From Chromatiaceae bacterium (GTDB lineage: Bacteria; Pseudomonadota; Gammaproteobacteria; Chromatiales; Chromatiaceae), in NCBI GenBank assembly GCA_028277905.1, contig JANQFI010000162.1, forward strand, positions 1 to 39,705: 39,705 nucleotides of DNA, written 5' to 3'. The first letter of the stretch is position 1; each line of letters starts with the position of its first letter. Shown one piece after another: positions 27,632 through 36,899 of the stretch. Made by a program: the position numbers and the translations under genes. The notes below the pieces were generated by a model. It worked only from the letters and a program-made list of their open reading frames with translations. It did not search any database and was not told the origin of the DNA.

Positions 27632-28528
27632 TCAGTGCACGTGTGCCCGCCAGGCGAGGAACCAACCGGGCAGCAGCAGCAACTGCAGGGCAAGTGCTGC
27701 GAGCCGCTGGCCGTCGCCACCCAATAGCAGTCCGTCCAGCGGCACCATGCACAGCAGCATGAACTCCGCGCTGGCGCGGACCCGGGCCGGCGTCGGATCC
27801 TCCATGAGTCGCAGCAGCCGGCGCAGCAGCAAGGTGCCCGTCAGTGCCGTCAGCGCGAGCGCGTAGGGGTCTGTCAGGATCCCGAGCGGGTAGAGCGCCA
27901 GCGCCGCGGCCAGCGCCGCACCCAGGACAAGGGCCGCCGGGCGCACCGCGCGGCGCTTGCCGCCGGCGAGCTCGGCGCGGCGCAGCAGGGCCGCCGAGAC
28001 GGCATACAGGAAGACGGGGAGCGCCAGCAGCAGTTCCGGGAGCAGCACCAGGCCCGCGCTCAGCCCGAGCAGCCAGTTGAGGTAACGTGTCAGGCCCAGG
28101 GCCGGCGGGCCTATTCTGCCCTGCTTGAGACCCGCGTCGTAGGCCAGGATCACCGCCGCCAGCAGCACGGACAGCAGGAGCGGGCCGGGTCCGGCGACGG
28201 CACCCCAGAGCACGCCGGCCGCCAGTAACCCGAAACCCGCAGTCCAGGCCGTCCCCGGGGCGATGCGCGCCGATGGCAACGGCCGCTCGGGGTGCTGGAT
28301 TGCGTCCCGGTGGCGGTCGAAGCAATCGTTGAGGATCATGCCGGCCGCGTACAGGCAGGTGCCGATTCCGAGTTGCAGCGCGAGCAGCCGCCAGTGCGGA
28401 CTGCCTGTCGTGGCGATCAGGTGGGCGGCCAGGATGCTCGACCAGGCCGAGAGCACCGTCGGCAGACGCACGAGCTCGAGCCAGGCATTGATGCCGGCCA
28501 TCGGGCCGCGGCCGACACCGACGCTCAT
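27632..28528 (-). CDS. UbiA-family prenyltransferase
   Basis: A 298-residue polytopic membrane protein with about eight hydrophobic helices. The first Mg/diphosphate motif NDxxDxxxD is present as NDCFDRHRD (67-75), followed by HPERPLPSARI, typical of the family. The second region reads LAYDAGLKQGRIGP, a shortened form of the usual second Asp-rich motif. UbiA enzymes transfer polyprenyl chains to aromatic or other acceptors. Here the acceptor is unknown: ubiG downstream suggests quinones, but the sequence departs from canonical UbiA (4-hydroxybenzoate) in the second motif and resembles the diverse UbiA-like branch. The start ATG at 28528 gives the expected N terminus, WLELVRLPTVLSAWSSILAA. Confidence 0.82.
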   Translation of the reverse strand: MSVGVGRGPMAGINAWLELVRLPTVLSAWSSILAAHLIATTGSPHWRLLALQLGIGTCLYAAGMILNDCFDRHRDAIQHPERPLPSARIAPGTAWTAGFGLLAAGVLWGAVAGPGPLLLSVLLAAVILAYDAGLKQGRIGPPALGLTRYLNWLLGLSAGLVLLPELLLALPVFLYAVSAALLRRAELAGGKRRAVRPAALVLGAALAAALALYPLGILTDPYALALTALTGTLLLRRLLRLMEDPTPARVRASAEFMLLCMVPLDGLLLGGDGQRLAALALQLLLLPGWFLAWRAHVH

Positions 28529-28877
28529 GGCTCGACACCAGGTACCGCAACCAGCGCGCCGCGCGGCCGGCGAGCAGGCGCAGGCGTCGAATCCTCTGAC
28601 TTGCGGATGCTGCGATGGGCGCTGTGCATGGGCTTGTGGTTGGAGGAGCTGATGCAGCCGTTTTTGTCGCCCGTTATGTCACTCGTTGCGTCACTCGGGG
28701 CATGCAACACCGGCAGGGGATGATACCGGGGCCCGGGCGCGCAGGGGCATGGCGCTGGCGTCTGGGGGGCCGAACGGGCGGCACTGCGAGACAATGTGCT
28801 CGGCGACCCTCGGCAGCCGGTGTATCGGGCTTGGCGCCGGGCCTCGTCGGCGGCGGATTTGCGGGCGCGCTCGGTCC
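28529..28877. other. Intergenic stretch between valS and the UbiA-family gene
   Basis: No gene is recognisable. ORFs on both strands lack family resemblance. The part next to valS is the 3' portion of the 157-bp MITE. Confidence 0.45.
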
Positions 28878-28959
28878 CGCTGCCGCGACGCAGAAGGCGG
28901 GCGAAAAGACAAGCCAGGCGAAGACAAGCCAGGCGGTATGTTTGTTGACAGCAATCGCC
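28878..28959. repeat. 157-bp MITE, copy 3 (3' half only, with internal duplication)
   Basis: From CGCTGCCGCGACGC-like sequence onward it follows copies 1 and 2 to the terminal AATCGCC at 28953-28959, but the 5' half is missing. A 15-bp unit, AAGACAAGCCAGGCG, is doubled (28906-28920 and 28921-28935). The outer end abuts TAA. The base after the last valS sense codon falls on this junction, so the valS TAG stop is formed across it. Confidence 0.7.
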
Positions 28960-31826
28960 TAAAGGCTCGCAATCTTCGTCTGTTGTGCCACGAGCTGTGC
29001 CAGGGCGGCGTCCTGCTCGGTGAGCCGGTCGCGCTCCTTCTGGACCACCGCGGGCGGGGCCCTGTCGACGAAGCTCGGGTTGGCGAGCTTCTTCTCGACG
29101 CGCTCGATGTCGCCGCGGAGCTTGCCGATCTCCTTGTCCAGGCGTTTGAGCTCCACCGCCTTGTCGATGAGTCCAGCCATCGGGATCAGCAGCTTCATCT
29201 CGCCCACCAGCGCGATGGCCGACTCGGGGGCATCCGCCTCGTCGTCGAGCACCAGGATCGACTCGATACGCGCCAGGAAGTCCAGGTAAGCCCGGGCCTG
29301 CACGAGCCAGTCCCGATCCTGCGGGCTGGCGTTCGCAACCAGCACCGGCAGCGGCTTGCCGGGCGGGATGTTCATCTCGCCCTTGATGCGGCGCACGCCG
29401 AGGATGACCTCCTGTACCCATTCCATCATGTCGGCGTGGCCGGCCCTACCCGCGCCGGTATCGGCAGGGTCCTGTCCCTCCGCCGCCACCACTGGAGCAG
29501 CAACCGGGTAGCGCGCGAGCATGATGGTCTCGCCCGAAGCACCTGCCAGCGGCGCCAGCTTCTGCCAGATCTCCTCCGTGATGAAGGGCATGAAAGGGTG
29601 CGCGAGGCGCAGCAGGGTCTCCAGGGTCTGCACCAGGGTGCGACGCGTGCCGCGCTTGGCGGCGTCGGACGCCTGCTCGCCGGTGAGCACGGGCTTGGCC
29701 AGCTCCAGGTACCAGTCGCAGAACTGGCTCCAGGTGAACTCGTAGATGGCCCGGGCGGCGAGATCGAAGCGGTAGCCGTCGATGCCATCCTGTACTCTGG
29801 CGATCGTCCGGTGCAGCTGGGTCGTGATCCACTTGTCCGCGGCACTCAGCTCGAGATCCCGCGACCCGATCCCGCAATCCTGCCCCTCCGTGTTCATCAG
29901 CACGTAGCGCGCGGCGTTCCAGAGCTTGTTGCAGAAGTTGCGGTAGCCCTGGATGCGGCCCAAGTCAAGCTTGATGTCGCGGCCTGTGGTGGCGAGCGCC
30001 GCGAAGGTGAAGCGCAGCGCATCGGTGCCGAAGGCGGGGATGCCTTCGGGGAAGTCCTTGCGGGTCTGCTTCGCGATCTCCTCGGCGAGCCTCGGCTGCA
30101 GCATGCCGCGGGTGCGCTTCTCGACCAGGGGTTCCAGCTCGATGCCGTCGATGAGGTCGATGGGGTCCAGCACATTGCCCTTGGACTTCGACATCTTGTC
30201 GCCCTGGGCGTCGCGCACCAAGCCATGGATATAGACGTCCCGGAAGGGCACGTCGCCCATGAGCTTGAGGCCCATCATGATCATCCGGGCGACCCAGAAG
30301 AAGATGATGTCGAAGCCCGTGATGAGGACCGACGTGGGGTAGAAGGCGCTGAGCCGGTCGGTGGCCTCCGGCCAGCCGAGCGTGCTGAAGGGCCACAGCG
30401 CCGAGCTGAACCAGGTGTCCAGCACATCCGGGTCCTGCGTCAGCGCGAAGTCGGCCGCGAGCCCGTGCCTGTTGCGGACCTCCTGCTCCGAGCGGCCCAC
30501 GTAGACGTTGCCCTCGAGGTCGTACCAGGCCGGGATGCGGTGACCCCACCAGATTTGGCGGCTGATGCACCAGTCCTGGATGTTGCGCATCCACTCGAAG
30601 TAGGTGCTCTTCCAGTTGTCTGGCACGAAGCGGATGCGGCCGGTCTCGACGGCGGCGATGGCGGGCGCGGCCAGCGGGCCGATCCTCAGGAACCACTGGT
30701 CGGTGAGATAGGGCTCGATGACGGTACCTGAGCGGTCGCCCCGGGGCACCATGAGCCTGTGGTCGCGCACGCCGGCCAGCAGGCCCAGGGCTTCGAGGTC
30801 CGCGACGATGCGCTTGCGGGCCTCAAAGCGGTCGAGGCCGATGTAGGGCGCGGGGATCAGCGCCTCCTCGTCTGGCTGGTTCGCGCGGATACTGGCGTCG
30901 GGGCTGAATATGTTGATGAGCCCGCCGTGGGGTTGCGCGGCGATCCGGTTCTCGTCGCGGTGGTTGAGCCAGACCGCATGGTCGTTGAAGTCGTGCGCCG
31001 GCGTGATCTTCACGCACCCGGTGCCGAGCTCGGGGTCCGCGTGCGCGTCGGCGATGATGGGGATGCGCCGGCCGGTGAGTGGCAGCTCGACCAGCTCGCC
31101 GATCAGGTGCTTGTAGCGCTCGTCCTCCGGGCTCACGGCGACGGCGCAGTCGCCGAGCATGGTCTCCGGACGCGTCGTTGAGACCCTCAGGTGCCCAGTG
31201 CCATTGGTGAGGGGATAGCGCAGGTCCCACATGTGGCCGGCCTCTTCCTCGGAGATGACCTCCAGGTCGGACACGGCCGTGTGCAGCACCGGGTCCCAGT
31301 TGACCAGCCGCTTCCCCCGGTAGATGAGCCCCTCTTCGAACAGCCGCACGAAGACCTCGCGCACGGCGTTGGAGAGCCCCTCGTCCATGGTGAAGCGCTC
31401 GTGCTGCCAGTCCAGCGACGAGCCGAGCCGACGCAACTGGCGCGTGATGGTGCCGCCGGAGCTCGCCTTCCACTGCCAGACGCGGTCGATGAAGGCGTTC
31501 CGCCCCAGGGCGCGGCGGGTCTTACCCTCGGTTTCGAGCTGGCGCTCGACGACCATCTGCGTGGCGATGCCGGCGTGGTCCGTGCCAGGTTGCCAAAGGG
31601 TTCTGTCCCCTTTCATCCGGTGGTAGCGGATGAGGGTGTCCATGAGGGTATTGTTGAAGCCGTGCCCCATGTGCAGGCTGCCGGTGACATTGGGCGGCGG
31701 AATCATGATGCAGTAAGGCTCGCCCGCCGCGTCCTGTCCGTCTCGGGGTGCAAACCAGCCGGCGTCCTCCCAGCGCCGGTACCACTGGGCTTCGATGCGG
31801 CGAGGGTCGTAGGTCTTGTCCAGCAT
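28959..31826 (-). CDS. valS: Valine--tRNA ligase
   Basis: A 955-residue class Ia aminoacyl-tRNA synthetase that charges tRNA-Val. The HIGH-type motif is HMGH at 52-55 in [17 protein letters not shown], the editing domain carries [15 protein letters not shown], and the KMSKS loop is present in [16 protein letters not shown]. An anticodon-binding domain and the C-terminal coiled-coil arm ([20 protein letters not shown]) complete it. Length equals typical gammaproteobacterial ValS (about 950), so despite the MITE at its very end the protein looks untruncated. It heads the leftward run toward the UbiA-family gene, though 430 bp separate them. Confidence 0.97.
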   Translation of the reverse strand: MLDKTYDPRRIEAQWYRRWEDAGWFAPRDGQDAAGEPYCIMIPPPNVTGSLHMGHGFNNTLMDTLIRYHRMKGDRTLWQPGTDHAGIATQMVVERQLETEGKTRRALGRNAFIDRVWQWKASSGGTITRQLRRLGSSLDWQHERFTMDEGLSNAVREVFVRLFEEGLIYRGKRLVNWDPVLHTAVSDLEVISEEEAGHMWDLRYPLTNGTGHLRVSTTRPETMLGDCAVAVSPEDERYKHLIGELVELPLTGRRIPIIADAHADPELGTGCVKITPAHDFNDHAVWLNHRDENRIAAQPHGGLINIFSPDASIRANQPDEEALIPAPYIGLDRFEARKRIVADLEALGLLAGVRDHRLMVPRGDRSGTVIEPYLTDQWFLRIGPLAAPAIAAVETGRIRFVPDNWKSTYFEWMRNIQDWCISRQIWWGHRIPAWYDLEGNVYVGRSEQEVRNRHGLAADFALTQDPDVLDTWFSSALWPFSTLGWPEATDRLSAFYPTSVLITGFDIIFFWVARMIMMGLKLMGDVPFRDVYIHGLVRDAQGDKMSKSKGNVLDPIDLIDGIELEPLVEKRTRGMLQPRLAEEIAKQTRKDFPEGIPAFGTDALRFTFAALATTGRDIKLDLGRIQGYRNFCNKLWNAARYVLMNTEGQDCGIGSRDLELSAADKWITTQLHRTIARVQDGIDGYRFDLAARAIYEFTWSQFCDWYLELAKPVLTGEQASDAAKRGTRRTLVQTLETLLRLAHPFMPFITEEIWQKLAPLAGASGETIMLARYPVAAPVVAAEGQDPADTGAGRAGHADMMEWVQEVILGVRRIKGEMNIPPGKPLPVLVANASPQDRDWLVQARAYLDFLARIESILVLDDEADAPESAIALVGEMKLLIPMAGLIDKAVELKRLDKEIGKLRGDIERVEKKLANPSFVDRAPPAVVQKERDRLTEQDAALAQLVAQQTKIASL

Positions 31827-31879
31827 GGCGGGTGCTCAGGGCGGCGGTGGATGGGGCCGGGATCGACGACGGGGCCGCC

Positions 31880-31885
31880 AGTATA
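31880..31885 (-). promoter_or_regulatory. valS: Possible -10 box of the valS promoter
   Basis: The minus strand reads TATACT, close to the sigma-70 consensus, about 54 bases before the valS ATG. No good -35 hexamer is visible at the right spacing, so this is tentative. Confidence 0.3.
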
Positions 31886-31956
31886 GCGAAGCGCCCTGCA
31901 CGGGTTCCGCGGCGGCGGCTCGGCGGCCGGCGGCTGGACCTGAGGCGGTCGGTCTT

Positions 31957-31971
31957 TCGTCAGCAATCGCC
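31957..31971. repeat. 157-bp MITE, solo right end (copy 4)
   Basis: GTCAGCAATCGCC followed by CTA reproduces the terminal bases and YTA-type flank of the MITE family, with the same GCAATCGCC variant as copy 3. The rest of the element is absent or too decayed to see. Confidence 0.4.
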
Positions 31972-32185
31972 CTAGGGCTCAATCCGGCTGCTCGCGCTCC
32001 GCGGCCAGGGCGTCGCGCACGCACCCGGAGGGCGGTAGATAGCCTGTCGGTCGCGCTAGGTTGCCGCGGATTGGGTGGTTGTGGCCGGGCGGGGGTGCCG
32101 CTAGGCTGTAGCGGATCGGCTGTCGCCTATCGAAAGCCCTCGGCCGCGGCGAAGCGGTATCCTGTTGCGCGGAGATACTGAAGCC

Positions 32186-32827
32186 ATGCTTGCCCAAGTC
32201 CCGCTGTTCGCCGGTCTCGCGCCCGCGGTACTGTCCGCGCTGGAGCAGCAGACCAGGGTCAAGCGCTACCACAAGCGCACGGTCATCATCGAGAAGGGTG
32301 AAGAGTCTTCCATCCTGTACGTGCTGGAGAGCGGTCGCGCCAAGGTGTACGTGGCGGACGCCGCCGGCAAGGAGATCCTGCTGCGCGAGCTTGGCCCCGG
32401 CGACCACTTCGGGGAATTGGCCCTGCTGGGTGGCTCGCCGCGCACGGCGTCGGTGATGACCTTGACGGATTGCGAGGTGCGCCTGCTGACGGGCGCCGTG
32501 TTCAAGGACTTCCTCACCAAGCAGCCGGAGGTGGCGCTCGGTCTCATTCGCCACCTGGCCCGACAGGTGGCGGACCTGACGGACACCGCCAGCGACCTGG
32601 CGCTGCTCAGCGTCTATGGGCGCATCGCCAAGGTCCTGGTCGAGAGCGCGAAGGAGGAGGATGGCCGGTTCATCACCCCACCACTGACCCAGCAGCAGAT
32701 CGCCGGCCGTGTCGGCTGCTCGCGGGAGATGGTGAGCCGGATCGTGGGCGACCTGAAGACGGGCGGCTATGTCTCCGTCGAGGGCAAGCGCTTCGTGCTG
32801 GAGCGCAAGCTGCCAGAGCGGTGGTGA
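32186..32827 (+). CDS. CRP/FNR-family transcriptional regulator
   Basis: A 213-residue cytoplasmic DNA-binding protein. Residues about 8-120 form a cyclic-nucleotide-binding-like beta barrel with ILYVLESGRAKVYV and GDHFGELALLGGSPRTASV, close to the phosphate-binding cassette of CRP. A dimer helix follows, then a winged helix-turn-helix, LTQQQIAGRVGCSREMVSRI, with GYVSVEGKRFVL as wing. There is no N-terminal Cys cluster, so it is not an FNR-type oxygen sensor; a nucleotide or other small ligand is more likely. The ATG at 32186 is preferred over an in-frame TTG at 32165 because GGAG lies at 32171-32174. The next gene begins 9 bp after its stop and is very likely co-transcribed. Confidence 0.9.
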   Translation: MLAQVPLFAGLAPAVLSALEQQTRVKRYHKRTVIIEKGEESSILYVLESGRAKVYVADAAGKEILLRELGPGDHFGELALLGGSPRTASVMTLTDCEVRLLTGAVFKDFLTKQPEVALGLIRHLARQVADLTDTASDLALLSVYGRIAKVLVESAKEEDGRFITPPLTQQQIAGRVGCSREMVSRIVGDLKTGGYVSVEGKRFVLERKLPERW

Positions 32828-32836
32828 TCCGCGCCC

Positions 32837-33535
32837 ATGCTGCTGTCGCTGCCTACCTGGATCGTCCATCTGCTGACCGTCAGCGAATGGCTGGCCGCGA
32901 TCTTGCTGATTCATCGTCATGCGGGCCGAATCGGCCACCCGCGGCTCAAGGTCTTTGCCTACGCCATGCTCCCGCATCTGTCGGCGGGGCTGCTGGTACT
33001 GTCCTTCCATTTGAGCGGCGATCGCGCCAACTGGCTACTAGACGGATCGCGGCTGATGACCTTCCTCGGCAGCCTGTCGCTGTTCGCCGCAACCCTGCTG
33101 CTGCTGCGCACACGGCGATTGCCGATCCTCTGGCTGGTTGGCGGTCTCCTCGTGCTCGGTCTGTCTTGGGGCCTGAGTCGGCTTCTGACCGCAGGCGGCG
33201 TCGCCGCGCTGCTGCCCGGCGCCAACCTGATGTACCTCGGTTTCCTCCTGTTGCTGCTGGTCGTGCACCGCCGGGAGCGCGTCCTCTTCTCGCCGGTCAG
33301 CATCGCCGGCTTCTGGTTTCTGCTGGTCTTCGTTGCCGGCACCATTGCCGCCACGAGGATTGCCACCGTTCAGGTCGGTGTGCCGAGCCTGTCCCATGCC
33401 GACCTGCTGCACGGCGCGAGCGAGAGCCTGCTGTCGCTCAGCAACTTTCTGATTGCATTGGGTGCCTATCGGCGCTTGCGTACAACCTCGGTCCCTTCCG
33501 GCGCATGTGCTCGCGATGCCTCGGCCATGCCCTGA
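32837..33535 (+). CDS. Ycf49/DUF2499-DUF3593-like integral membrane protein
   Basis: A 232-residue protein with about six hydrophobic helices. The N-terminal half, LSLPTWIVHLLTVSEWLAAI with YAMLPHLSAGLLVLSFH, matches the DUF2499 (Ycf49) pattern known from cyanobacteria and plastid-bearing lineages. The C-terminal half, with IAGFWFLLVFVAGTIAA and LLHGASESLLSLSNFLIALG, matches the DUF3593 pattern that is often encoded with it. Both calls are from memory of these families. The function is unknown. A proline-poor hydrophilic tail of about 20 residues ends the protein. It follows the CRP-type regulator by 9 bp, suggesting shared expression and possibly control by it. Confidence 0.65.
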   Translation: MLLSLPTWIVHLLTVSEWLAAILLIHRHAGRIGHPRLKVFAYAMLPHLSAGLLVLSFHLSGDRANWLLDGSRLMTFLGSLSLFAATLLLLRTRRLPILWLVGGLLVLGLSWGLSRLLTAGGVAALLPGANLMYLGFLLLLLVVHRRERVLFSPVSIAGFWFLLVFVAGTIAATRIATVQVGVPSLSHADLLHGASESLLSLSNFLIALGAYRRLRTTSVPSGACARDASAMP

Positions 33536-33685
33536 CCCGGGTCCCTGCTGCTGGTCAGGCGGTAGCGTCGCCGGCGGCATGGCGCGCAAGCCTGGTGTTG
33601 GCGGCGAGTGCCGCACCAGCCTGCGCGCGCCGAGCATGGGGTGCCAGCCGCGCATCCTGTTGTTGCATCAGCGGCGGCCCGTCGA

Positions 33686-33883
33686 TCACCGCGAAACCAA
33701 GCCCCTGAGCAACCACCACAGCCCCCAGATGGTCACCAGGCCGAATACCACCAATGCAACGGCATCGAGCAACCAGCCGGCCGTCAACGCGCTATTGGAG
33801 AACAGCAGGCTCACGCCGGCGAGCCACAACAGGCTGGTCCCGATCGCGAGCCAATCGAGGAGGGTCTGCAGATTCTCTTTCAT
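33686..33883 (-). CDS. Small two-helix membrane protein
   Basis: A 65-residue protein, not recognised. Two hydrophobic segments, WLAIGTSLLWLAGVSLLF and LLDAVALVVFGLVTIWGLWWLL, are joined by a short loop and end with a basic tail LRGLVSR. AGAGG lies about 8 bases before the ATG at 33883. The frame is open upstream but only through the repeat element, so this start is preferred. It stands alone on the minus strand, convergent with the DUF2499-like gene. Confidence 0.55.
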   Translation of the reverse strand: MKENLQTLLDWLAIGTSLLWLAGVSLLFSNSALTAGWLLDAVALVVFGLVTIWGLWWLLRGLVSR

Positions 33884-33921
33884 GTGGATGCCTCTGCGCA
33901 GCACCGGCTCCCCGGATGCTC

Positions 33922-34087
33922 GTGCAGCAGTGCGAATGTCCCGAGACCGTCTCAGGTCGTTGTCGTGGTCGTGGCCGTGGCCGTGGTCGTGGTCGTTGTC
34001 GTGATCGCGGTTTCGACCGTGCGGATATTCGACTACGATTGCGATTACGACAACGAGGGGATCCCGGTCTCGGAACTTCCGCAGCAC
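33922..34087. repeat. Hexanucleotide-core dispersed repeat, copy B
   Basis: The inverse of copy A (16199-16351). It runs from GTGCAGCAGTGCGAATGTCC to GGAACTTCCGCAGCAC. The core at about 33957-34004 mixes GTTGTC, GTGGTC and GTGGCC units instead of a pure GACAAC run, and is longer. The ends carry inverted segments CCCGAGACCG and CGGTCTCGG. It separates a small membrane protein gene from the LpoA-like gene. Confidence 0.8.
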
Positions 34088-34205
34088 AGCACTAGTCACC
34101 CTTAGTACCCCCTCGGCGATTTGCGGCAAATCCCTATCTGAGCGTCTGCCCGCAGCGCATCGGTGGCACAGCGTGCCGCGCGGCGCTCGCCATCCGACGA
34201 GGGCC

Positions 34206-35402
34206 TCAACCCTCGGCGGATTCGTCCGCCGCTCCTGGCGCATCCCCGGCCGCGACCGCAGCTGCAAGGTCCTCCCTGGCCGCGGGGCCGGTGACGCCGG
34301 CGTCGCCGATGCGCCCGAGTGCGAGCCGGCGGCTCAGCAGGCGTCCGGTCGTAGTGAAGCTCAGATCGCCCGTCATACCTGCGGGCAGTGCCAGCGGCGC
34401 GCCAACGCCAGTGCTGCCGCGAGCGCTCCCTTTGGCCACCTGTGCGCCCAGGTAATAGGCGTCTATGCCCATGGCGTAGAGCCGTCCGAGCTCGCCCTTG
34501 GTATAGTCCGATTTGGGCTTGCTGGGGCTTCGAGCAATATATTCCCGTGCCATATCCTGATTCACGAGCCAAGGCACATCCACGTAGAAGAGTCCAGCCT
34601 TGTCGGCGGCGTCGCTCTTGCTGTCGGCCGCATGCGAGGTGGCGATGACCGGCATGCCGGCGGCCCTGCCCCCCAGCGCCGCGTAGATGCCGGCCGCCTC
34701 GCGCGGGCGCGCGACCAGGAAGACGATGTCGGCCGCGTCAACCCTTGGGCCCAGATCGCCGGGCCGACCAGGCGTATAGGCGACCTGCGCCACGGGCTCC
34801 TCGTCGAGCACCACTTCGAAGGCGGCGCGCATGCGCTCCCCCCAAGGGTCCGCACTCGGATAGACAATGGCCGTGCGCAGGGTGCCGCCGCCCGCACGCC
34901 GCAGCTCGTTGATGATACGCGCGGCGGTTTTCGCCTCGTCCTCCGGTGCCAGCGCAAACTGATACATGCCCGTCTGCGACTGATCGATCTCGTTCAGCGC
35001 CAACATGGCGGGACTTGCATCAGATCGTGCATCGGCGACCGCGGTCACGTCCTTTTTCAACAGCGGACCGATGATCAAGGGCGGCCGGGCAACCTTGGCG
35101 AGGTCTGCGTAGGCGGCGCTCGCGTCGCTCCCGGTGTCTTCGGTGATCGGCTTGCGGCTGTTCTTCGGATCCCGCATCAGCGCCGCGGAGTAGCCGGCCT
35201 CGATGGCATCTACCGCGTCGCCGAGGCGACCTTCCGCACTGGTGGGCAGCAGCAGCGCGATGGCTTGATCCTTCGGATACTTCGCCGTCTTTGGAAGGGC
35301 AGGCTCTACTTGCGTGCCAAGGTTCGCGCAGCCGCCAATGGCGAGCGCCAGGATTGCAGGTGCGAGTACATGCGCGGAGAGCTTTGCGGTTTGCATGTTC
35401 AT
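34206..35402 (-). CDS. LpoA/LppC-like outer-membrane lipoprotein (penicillin-binding-protein activator family)
   Basis: A 398-residue precursor with a lipoprotein signal: hydrophobic segment then LAIGGC, Cys25 being the lipidated residue. The mature part is a periplasmic-binding-protein-like LppC domain, with AIALLLPTSAEGRLGDAVDAIEAGY, PPLIIGPLLKKDVTAV, LNEIDQSQTGMYQFAL, DPWGERMRAAFEVVL and ADIVFLVARPREAAGIYAAL. LpoA in E. coli (about 680 residues) activates the peptidoglycan synthase PBP1A and has an extra N-terminal TPR-like domain; this protein lacks it, as shorter relatives do. The C terminus is an Ala-rich tail. The start ATG at 35402 directly gives the signal peptide, with GGAG upstream. 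Confidence 0.8.
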   Translation of the reverse strand: MNMQTAKLSAHVLAPAILALAIGGCANLGTQVEPALPKTAKYPKDQAIALLLPTSAEGRLGDAVDAIEAGYSAALMRDPKNSRKPITEDTGSDASAAYADLAKVARPPLIIGPLLKKDVTAVADARSDASPAMLALNEIDQSQTGMYQFALAPEDEAKTAARIINELRRAGGGTLRTAIVYPSADPWGERMRAAFEVVLDEEPVAQVAYTPGRPGDLGPRVDAADIVFLVARPREAAGIYAALGGRAAGMPVIATSHAADSKSDAADKAGLFYVDVPWLVNQDMAREYIARSPSKPKSDYTKGELGRLYAMGIDAYYLGAQVAKGSARGSTGVGAPLALPAGMTGDLSFTTTGRLLSRRLALGRIGDAGVTGPAAREDLAAAVAAGDAPGAADESAEG

Positions 35403-35924
35403 CTGCGGGGCAACTCCAAGAGGTCGTGCGTGGGGGCCGTCGCAGCTGGGGAGCGACGGAGATCTGCCAGGGCTAGCCAACCAGAAGGCCGGGCGTCCGC
35501 GTCTCGCCGGGAAGCCTGGCCGGCGCAGGCGCGGACCCTTCCGCGCCGGCAGGCCCATGCTGCGCATGCGGGTGTGCGAGATACCTCGGTGAGGTCCTCG
35601 GTCGCCCGCCCGAGGGGTTCCAGCCGATGGCGCCGGTACTGTAGCCCATGCCGGCTTGGAAGGCAGCAATCGGCACGCTGCGCGCGTCCGGGCGCGCCGG
35701 CCTCTCGCATGAGCGCGTCCATGAACGCGTCCATGAGCACGTCGGGGCCCTGTTGGCCGAGCGCGAGCGCGAGCAGATGCGCACCGAGCTCGCCCCCGGC
35801 TTCGCGTGCACCCTGAGGCCAGGTCCTGGCGGGCTCGGTGCAGGCGGATGTCCAAGGCGCCGGCGCCGGGTGGCCGCGTGCGTACCCCGGGAGGCGCTGC
35901 TGCAGACGGCCGGAACTGGGGCTG
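35403..35924. other. Intergenic region, no gene assigned
   Basis: 522 bp between the transporter ATPase gene and the LpoA-like gene, both on the minus strand. A minus-strand frame includes AREAGGELGAHLLALALG and DVLMDAFMDALMREAG, which looks helical, and a 12-bp unit GCGTCCATGA(A/G)C is repeated near 35705-35735, but no start, family or consistent coding bias could be established. The LpoA promoter must lie in its left part. Confidence 0.4.
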
Positions 35925-36899
35925 TTATGACCGACCCCCCGAGTCGACGACCTGAGTACGCGACGCATCGGCCAGCGGTTGATCGGCGGTGGCCTGGTTG
36001 CCCGTCGCAAAGGCGTCCGGGTGCGCCAGGTTGAAGGCATCCACGCGCTGCAGGTGTCCGGGATCGAAGCCCAGTCGGCGAATCGACTCCATCAGCTCGC
36101 GAAACCTGGGATCGCCCTTGACCTGGGCGGCGTTGGCAACAGGTGTCAGCGCATGATCCGCCACCAAGCGGGCACCGCGACGGATCTCGTGGTGATCGCC
36201 GCGATCGTCCGTCCAGTACTGAGACAGCACCAGGATTCGGGTGCCCATGAACAGGGCCTCCTCGAGGTCATGGGTGACGAAGAACAGGGTCATGTGCCAG
36301 GACTCCCACAGCTCCAGCAGAAACAGCTGGAGGTCCTCCCGCGTATCCGGATCCAAGGCACCGAAGGGCTCATCCATCAGCAGGATACGCGGGCGCAGGA
36401 TCATGGATTGGGCGATGGCCACCCGTTGCTGCATGCCCCCCGAGAGCTGATGCGGAAACTTGCCGGCGTGATCGGCCATACGGACCCGCTCCAGATAGTC
36501 CATGGCTTCGTCGTGATGCTCGCGCATCACCCGATGCCGGCGCCACCAGGGCTCGGCCAGCACCCTACCCAGCAGCAGGTTCTCCAATACCCGCAGGTGT
36601 GGATACAGTGAGTAGCGCTGAAAGACGATGCCGCGCTCCGGACTCGGGAAGCCGACCTCCTGTCCGTCCACCGAGACCCTGCCACGCGTGGGCTGCTCCT
36701 CCCCCAGGATCAGGCGCAGCAATGTCGACTTGCCCGAGCCGCTCGGGCCGACCAGGGTGCAGATCTCGCCCGCGCGCACCGCCAGATCGATGCACTCCAG
36801 CACTGGTCGCTCATCGTAGCCCTTGTGCACGTCAGCCAGATGCAGACGATAGTCGTCGCCCGGTCGTTGCGGGCTCACCGCCCCGCTTGCGCGTACCAT
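35925..36899 (-). CDS. ABC transporter ATPase, NitT/TauT type (urea-carboxylase-associated group)
   Basis: A 324-residue ATPase. Walker A GPSGSGKST is at 51-59, the Q-loop in GIVFQRYSLYPHLRVLENLL, the signature LSGGMQQRVAIAQ, Walker B ILLMDEPFGALD, and the switch His in FFVTHDLEEA. The last ~70 residues form an extension found in some NitT/TauT ATPases. It energises import by the adjacent permease. The ATG at 36899 overlaps the permease gene by 25 bases; a GTG at 36878 overlapping its stop as GTGA is an equally good start and would shorten the protein by 7 residues. It is third in the binding protein-permease-ATPase operon. Confidence 0.88.
   Translation of the reverse strand: MVRASGAVSPQRPGDDYRLHLADVHKGYDERPVLECIDLAVRAGEICTLVGPSGSGKSTLLRLILGEEQPTRGRVSVDGQEVGFPSPERGIVFQRYSLYPHLRVLENLLLGRVLAEPWWRRHRVMREHHDEAMDYLERVRMADHAGKFPHQLSGGMQQRVAIAQSMILRPRILLMDEPFGALDPDTREDLQLFLLELWESWHMTLFFVTHDLEEALFMGTRILVLSQYWTDDRGDHHEIRRGARLVADHALTPVANAAQVKGDPRFRELMESIRRLGFDPGHLQRVDAFNLAHPDAFATGNQATADQPLADASRTQVVDSGGRS

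Larger units (their letters stand above)
31827..32185. other. Divergent promoter region between valS and the CRP-type regulator
   Basis: A 359-bp GC-rich region with promoters for both divergent genes and a solo MITE end. No ORF in it is recognisable. Confidence 0.5.

Noticed and set aside
28686..30731. 681-codon plus-strand open frame
   Set aside because: It lies opposite valS, whose motifs prove the coding strand; the frame is open only because of the third-position GC bias.
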